Of a stretch of DNA of 64,000 nt, positions 59,976 to 64,000 are shown piece by piece. The stretch is taken from the NCBI RefSeq assembly GCF_003568865.1, contig NZ_CP031115.1:496001-560000 (forward strand). The letters are read 5' to 3'. The position numbers were made by a program, and so were the translations under genes. The notes beneath the pieces are model-generated. The model did not search any database and was not told the DNA's origin. It saw only the letters and a program-made list of their open reading frames with translations. Within the stretch, counting starts at the first letter, position 1. Every line of letters begins with the position of its first letter. The stretch is from Rubrobacter indicoceani (GTDB taxonomy: Bacteria; Actinomycetota; Rubrobacteria; Rubrobacterales; Rubrobacteraceae).

Positions 59976-61283
59976 TCAACCGTCCGCCCCGCCACCGACA
60001 AGAGCGACCCGCAGGTCGTTGACGTTTGTCCCCGTCGGCCCCGTCTCAAGAAGGGCGCCCGCGGCCCGCAGCGCCGACCGTGAATCGTTGACCCGAAGCG
60101 CGTCTTCCGGCTCGAGTTCCGCTTCCCGAATCCTGCCCGCCGTCCCGCCGTCCACGAGCCCGCCCGCCGAGTCGGTCGGGCCGTCGTTGCCGTCGGTGTC
60201 TACGGCGAAGGCGGCCCAGCCGGGCACCCCGTCCAGCTCCAGCGCAAGGGCGAGCGAGAACTCCTGGTTTGGTCCGCCCACGCCGTCACCGCGCACCGTT
60301 ACGGTCGCCTCGCCGCCGGAGACGATGGCGCACGGGGCCGGGACGGGGTTGCCGCTCTCGAGAACCTCCCGCACGACCGCCGCGTACACCGAGGCGATGC
60401 CCCGGCAGTCGCCCGTAACGCTCGTGGAAAGGATAAGCGGCGCGTAGCCGAGCTCTCCGCACCTGTCCGCCGCCGCCACAACCGAGACGCGGCCGCTACC
60501 GCACAGAACGTTTGTAACGCCGGCGAAGATCCGGTCGCCCTCTTTCGGGGTTTCATCGGCCTCCGCAAGGAGTTCGGTTATCGAGGTCGACGGGACGATG
60601 TCGTAGCGGCGGAGGATGTCCTTCGCTTTGTCCAGAGTAGTCGGGTCGGGGGCGGTGAGGCCGCTGGCGATAGAGGAGAGGTCGTCTCCGACGACATCGG
60701 AGAGCAGCAGGGCGAGCGTGCGGGCCGGGGCCGCGAGTTCTACGAGGCCGCCGCCCTTCAGAACCGAGACGTGCTTTCTGACGCAGTTGATCTCCTCGAT
60801 AGAAGCCCCGCTCTTTAGCAGCGCGGTCGTTAAATCTTTTATCTCAGAGAGCTCTACCGGAGGGGTCGGGTCGGCCAGCAGCGCCGAGGCTCCGCCGCTG
60901 ATCAGCGCAAGAAGGACGTCGCCCTCCCCGAGAGGCTCGACGGCCTCGGTAACGCGCCTTGCGGCCTCTACCCCGGCTCTGTCCGGCTCCGGGTGGGCGG
61001 CGAAAAGGGTCTCGTAGCTCTCCGGGCCGGGCCTGTGGTCGTACTTCGTCACGACGAGGCCGGAGTGTTCGATGCCGGACAGAAGGCTCGATGCGGCCGC
61101 GGCCATCGCCCCGGCGGCCTTGCCGACCGAGAGGACGAAGAGGCGGTCGGTGGGGAAGCGCTCCTCCCCGACGACCATCTCACCGTCCGTCACGGAGAGG
61201 AAGTTCCCGACGGCTCGGGCCGGGTCTGCGGCTTCCAGTCCGGCTCCAAGAACATCGTGCAGGTCTTCCGTCGTCTCTCTCAT
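59976..61283 (-). CDS. Glycerate 2-kinase (GckA/MOFRL family)
   Basis: A 435-residue class II glycerate kinase that makes 2-phosphoglycerate. LFVLSVGKAAGAMAAAASSLL, LLALISGGASALLADPTPPVELSEIKDLTTALLKSGASIEEINCVRKHVSVLKGGGL and SDVVGDDLSSIASGLTAPDPTT are strong family features. The C-terminal MOFRL domain shows GGEATVTVRGDGVGGPNQEFSLALAL and AVDTDGNDGPTDSAGGLVDG. I start at ATG 61283, preceded by GGGAG; an ATG 12 bases upstream is an alternative. It stands divergent to glcD with a 218-base gap. Confidence 0.94.
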   Translation of the reverse strand: MRETTEDLHDVLGAGLEAADPARAVGNFLSVTDGEMVVGEERFPTDRLFVLSVGKAAGAMAAAASSLLSGIEHSGLVVTKYDHRPGPESYETLFAAHPEPDRAGVEAARRVTEAVEPLGEGDVLLALISGGASALLADPTPPVELSEIKDLTTALLKSGASIEEINCVRKHVSVLKGGGLVELAAPARTLALLLSDVVGDDLSSIASGLTAPDPTTLDKAKDILRRYDIVPSTSITELLAEADETPKEGDRIFAGVTNVLCGSGRVSVVAAADRCGELGYAPLILSTSVTGDCRGIASVYAAVVREVLESGNPVPAPCAIVSGGEATVTVRGDGVGGPNQEFSLALALELDGVPGWAAFAVDTDGNDGPTDSAGGLVDGGTAGRIREAELEPEDALRVNDSRSALRAAGALLETGPTGTNVNDLRVALVGGGADG

Positions 61284-61501
61284 ATCGTCTCCCATCCCCT
61301 GGCATTTCCCGGACGTGATCCCAACTCTAGTAGAACTCGCCGGGGGTTTCGCGCGCAAGGTCACCCGTCTCGTCTTAGAATAGAGAAATAAACAAGACCC
61401 CGGAGGGGCCGGGGTCGTCGAGTGGGCCAAGAGAAACAGAAGCGACGACAGGGTAGTCGCAGACAGCCAGACGCCGCAGGTCACGTACGGAAGGGGAGTT
61501 C

Positions 61502-62956
61502 ATGGAGCGAGAGAAGCTCATAAAAGCGATGGAAGGCATACTCGGGGAGCGGGGTGTGATCCACGAACGCGAACAGTTGCGCACCTACGAGTGCGACGGC
61601 CTGATGAACTACCGCGTCATCCCGGACCTCGTCGTGCTCCCGGAGTCCGCCGAGGACGTGCAGAGGATCGTCAGGATCTGCCACGAGGAGGGCATCCCGT
61701 TTGTGGCGCGCGGTTCCGGCACCGGGCTTTCGGGCGGCGCGCTGCCGGTCGAGAGCGGCCTCCTTATAGTGATGAGCCGGATGCGGCGGATCATCGAGGT
61801 AGACCTCGAGAACATGCGGATGGTCGTGGAGCCGGGGGTTATAAACCTGCACGTCTCAAACGAGGTCGCGCACGAGAACTACTACTACGCCCCCGACCCG
61901 GCGAGCCAGTCGGTTTCCTCGATAGGCGGGAACCTCGCGGAGAACTCGGGTGGCGTTCACTGCCTGAAGTACGGCTTCACGACAAACCATGTCATGGCGG
62001 CGGAGATAGTTCTCGCGGATGGTGAGATCGTCAACGTCGGCGGCGGCAAGGCCAACGACGCGCCCGGCTACGAGCTTCTCGGGGCCTTTGTAGGCTCGGA
62101 GGGGACGCTCGGCATCGCAACGAAGGTAACGCTCAAGCTGATGAAGAAGCCCGAGTCCGTCAGGACGCTCCTCGCGGCGTTCGGGGATCTCGAGGAAGCG
62201 GGGGAGGCGGTCTCCGGGATCATCGGCGCGGGCATCGTCCCGGCGGCCATCGAGATGATGGATTCTCAGACCGTCGCCGCCGTGGAGAAGACCGTCAAGC
62301 CCGGCTTCCCGCAGGCCGAGGCGATCCTGATCGTGGAGCTCGACGGGCCGCAGGCCGAGGTGGACAGCCAGTTCCAGCGGGTGTACGACGTGTGCGAGAC
62401 GGCGAAGGCGAGTGAGATACGCATCGCCGAGTCGGACGAGCAGCGGGCGCTTTTCTGGAAGGGCCGGAAGGCCGCGTTCGCCGCGATGGGGAGCGTCGCC
62501 AACGACTACTACGTGCAGGACTCGGTCGTGCCGCGCACGGAGCTGAGCAAGGTTCTGAAGCGCATCGGGGAGCTTTCGGAGGAACACGGCCTTCAGGTGG
62601 CGAACGTCTTTCACGCCGGGGACGGGAACCTGCACCCGCTCGTTCTCTACAACAACGAGAACGAGGGCGAGGGCGAGCGGGCCGAGGCCCTGGCCGGGGA
62701 CATAGTCTTTGCGTGTCTGGAGCACGGCGGGTCGCTCACCGGGGAGCACGGCATCGGGCTGGACAAAAAGAAGTACATGCCGAAGATGTTCACGGAAGAC
62801 GACATGAACACGATGCAGCTTCTTCGGTGCGCCTTCGACCCGCATCACCTGTGCAACCCGGGCAAGGTCTTTCCGACCCCGAGGTTGTGCGGTGAGAGGC
62901 CGGGGCCGTGGAAGATGCACCCGATCCAGAAGGCCGGACTGGCGGAGATGTTCTAG
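61502..62956 (+). CDS. glcD: Glycolate oxidase subunit GlcD (FAD-linked)
   Basis: A 484-residue PCMH-type flavoprotein. The FAD phosphate loop reads FVARGSGTGLSGGALPVESGL, followed by YAPDPASQSVSSIGGNLAENSGG and GSEGTLGIATKVTLKL. The C-terminal half has NVFHAGDGNLHP (flavin-proximal His) and LTGEHGIGLDKKKYM, then FDPHHLCNPGKVFP. It oxidises glycolate or a related 2-hydroxy acid. Its TAG shares one base with the GTG of the next FAD gene, so subunits D and E are translated together. Confidence 0.92.
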   Translation: MEREKLIKAMEGILGERGVIHEREQLRTYECDGLMNYRVIPDLVVLPESAEDVQRIVRICHEEGIPFVARGSGTGLSGGALPVESGLLIVMSRMRRIIEVDLENMRMVVEPGVINLHVSNEVAHENYYYAPDPASQSVSSIGGNLAENSGGVHCLKYGFTTNHVMAAEIVLADGEIVNVGGGKANDAPGYELLGAFVGSEGTLGIATKVTLKLMKKPESVRTLLAAFGDLEEAGEAVSGIIGAGIVPAAIEMMDSQTVAAVEKTVKPGFPQAEAILIVELDGPQAEVDSQFQRVYDVCETAKASEIRIAESDEQRALFWKGRKAAFAAMGSVANDYYVQDSVVPRTELSKVLKRIGELSEEHGLQVANVFHAGDGNLHPLVLYNNENEGEGERAEALAGDIVFACLEHGGSLTGEHGIGLDKKKYMPKMFTEDDMNTMQLLRCAFDPHHLCNPGKVFPTPRLCGERPGPWKMHPIQKAGLAEMF

Positions 62957-64000
62957 TGGAGACGAAGCTGAACGTTCAGGGACTCGAAGGGATAGTAGAG
63001 AACGTAACCGAAGCGACCGGAGCGGACGCCATAGACGGCGTGCAGCCTCAGGTCGTGGTCGAGCCGGAGACGGCGGAGCAGGTCGCCGAAATCCTGAAGT
63101 TCGCCCGCTCGGAGGGCGTTTCGGTCGCGACGCGGGGTGGCGGGACAAAGCAGGGCTGGGGGAACATCCCGGCGGCGGCCGAGATAGTCCTGAGCACGGA
63201 GCGGATGAACGGGATCATCGAGCACGAGCCGGGGGATCAGGTCGTCCGGGTCCAGGCCGGGGCGAAGTTCTCCTACGTGCAGCAGAGCCTGTTCCGGGCA
63301 AACCAGATGATCGCACTCGACCCCTCCTCCAAGCTGAAGGAGGCGACGGTCGGCGGCGTGGTCGCGACAAACGACTCTGGCCCCAGGCGCTACAAGTACA
63401 ACACGACCCGCGACCTCATCATCGGGGCAAAGGTCGTTCTGGCCGACGGAACCATCGCCAAGTCCGGCGGGAAGGTCGTCAAGAACGTCGCCGGCTACGA
63501 CCTCGGCAAGCTTTTTACGGGTTCGCTCGGGACGCTCGGTGTGATAGTCGAGGCGAACTTCCGGCTGCACCCGCTCCCCGAGGCCGCCCGGACTGTCGCG
63601 GTCGAGGTTGAGACCCCGCAGCAGGCGAAGGCCGCGATGATGGCCCTCTGGCACTCGCAGGTCGAGGCGTCGGCGATAGAGCTTCACTGGGGCGCGGAGA
63701 AGAAGCTTGTCTCGGCGCTGCTCGAGAGCATCCCGGAGGGGGTGGAGGCAAAGGAGGAGCAGGCCCACGTCATGCTCAAGTCCATCGGTGAGGTGCGCTC
63801 CCTGAACGACGAGGAGTACGACGAACTCGGCCCGTACCCGCGCCCGGACGGAAGCGGGGGTGAGGTCGTTGTAAAGGCCGCGCTGCCGCCCGCCGAGCTT
63901 GACGGGCTTATAGAAGTCCTGACGAACGCCACAGACCGGCGGGGCATTACGGCGAACCTGCGGGGGCACGCCGCAACGGGGATAATCTTCAGCGGGTTTT
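62956..64000 (+). CDS. glcE: Glycolate oxidase subunit GlcE (FAD-binding), 3' end outside the window
   Basis: The GTG at 62956-62958 overlaps the glcD stop (TAGTG), and the frame stays open to the window edge (348 codons). It has VATRGGGTKQGWGNIP (FAD loop of the GlcE type), LDPSSKLKEATVGGVVATNDSGPRRYKYNTTRDLIIGAK and GKVVKNVAGYDLGKLFTGSLGTLGVI, which are GlcE signatures. It lacks the C-terminal cap of GlcD so far. An iron-sulfur subunit GlcF would be expected next, beyond the window. Confidence 0.9.
   Translation, partial: METKLNVQGLEGIVENVTEATGADAIDGVQPQVVVEPETAEQVAEILKFARSEGVSVATRGGGTKQGWGNIPAAAEIVLSTERMNGIIEHEPGDQVVRVQAGAKFSYVQQSLFRANQMIALDPSSKLKEATVGGVVATNDSGPRRYKYNTTRDLIIGAKVVLADGTIAKSGGKVVKNVAGYDLGKLFTGSLGTLGVIVEANFRLHPLPEAARTVAVEVETPQQAKAAMMALWHSQVEASAIELHWGAEKKLVSALLESIPEGVEAKEEQAHVMLKSIGEVRSLNDEEYDELGPYPRPDGSGGEVVVKAALPPAELDGLIEVLTNATDRRGITANLRGHAATGIIFSGF

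Noticed and set aside
1-64000. CRISPR array, prophage or insertion sequence
   Set aside because: I found no regularly spaced repeats, no transposase or integrase and no phage structural genes.

Overview
The window looks like a chromosomal segment of a high-GC actinobacterium. A Rubrobacter-like deep-branching lineage is my best guess. The guess rests on GC-rich codon use, frequent TTG and GTG starts joined to the preceding stop (ATGA, TTGA, GTGA), tRNAs without encoded CCA, menaquinone genes, a class II ribonucleotide reductase beside nrdR, and split divergent arg operons. The assignment is inference; no rRNA marker is present.

Layout. 0-5.3 kb: menaquinone genes (3' end of menD, then menH, menB, menC, menE) with a GFA-family gene and a membrane protein. 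5.4-11.2 kb: universal stress protein, sodium:solute symporter, lone Tat lipoprotein solute-binding protein, small membrane proteins, cold-shock protein, fatty acid desaturase. 11.2-19.3 kb: arginine biosynthesis as two divergent operons, argJ-argB-argD-argF leftward and argC-argR-(ACT-GNAT fusion)-argG rightward. They share a 90-bp intergenic region with ArgR-type boxes and apparently near-leaderless promoters; argH is not here. 19.5-23.4 kb: tadA, then nrdR-nrdJ behind candidate NrdR boxes, a strong terminator and a structurally odd tRNA.

23.6-24.4 kb: a peroxiredoxin-like gene has an in-frame TGA exactly where its relatives have the first Cys of WCxxC, followed by a bacterial-type SECIS hairpin. 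I read it as a selenoprotein, and it is the most notable item in the window. 24.4-32.2 kb: hydrolase and CDF transporter, tRNA-Ser, a cluster of two pseudo-receiver paralogues with a frameshifted LuxR-type regulator lacking the phospho-acceptor Asp, an SseB-like gene, a GT87-like membrane glycosyltransferase, two TPR membrane paralogues and a DUF1802 gene. 32.2-44.5 kb: fumC, a Uma2 protein, an AT-richer nuclease-like gene with no canonical start, an SDR, msrA, cupin, M24 peptidase, NifU-like protein, several membrane proteins and a sugar porter.

45.2-54.2 kb: a defence island with type III restriction-modification (mod and res, split by an opposite-strand VapBC locus whose toxin has a nonsense codon), a second Uma2 protein and a large SNF2-family helicase. 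54.2-64 kb: zinc-ribbon membrane protein, tRNA-Glu just downstream of gltX, an EamA transporter, and a hydroxy-acid module of L-lactate-permease-family transporter, glycerate 2-kinase and divergent glycolate oxidase subunits glcD-glcE (glcE runs off the end). The last module suggests import of lactate or glycolate, oxidation to glyoxylate, and recovery of glycerate as 2-phosphoglycerate.
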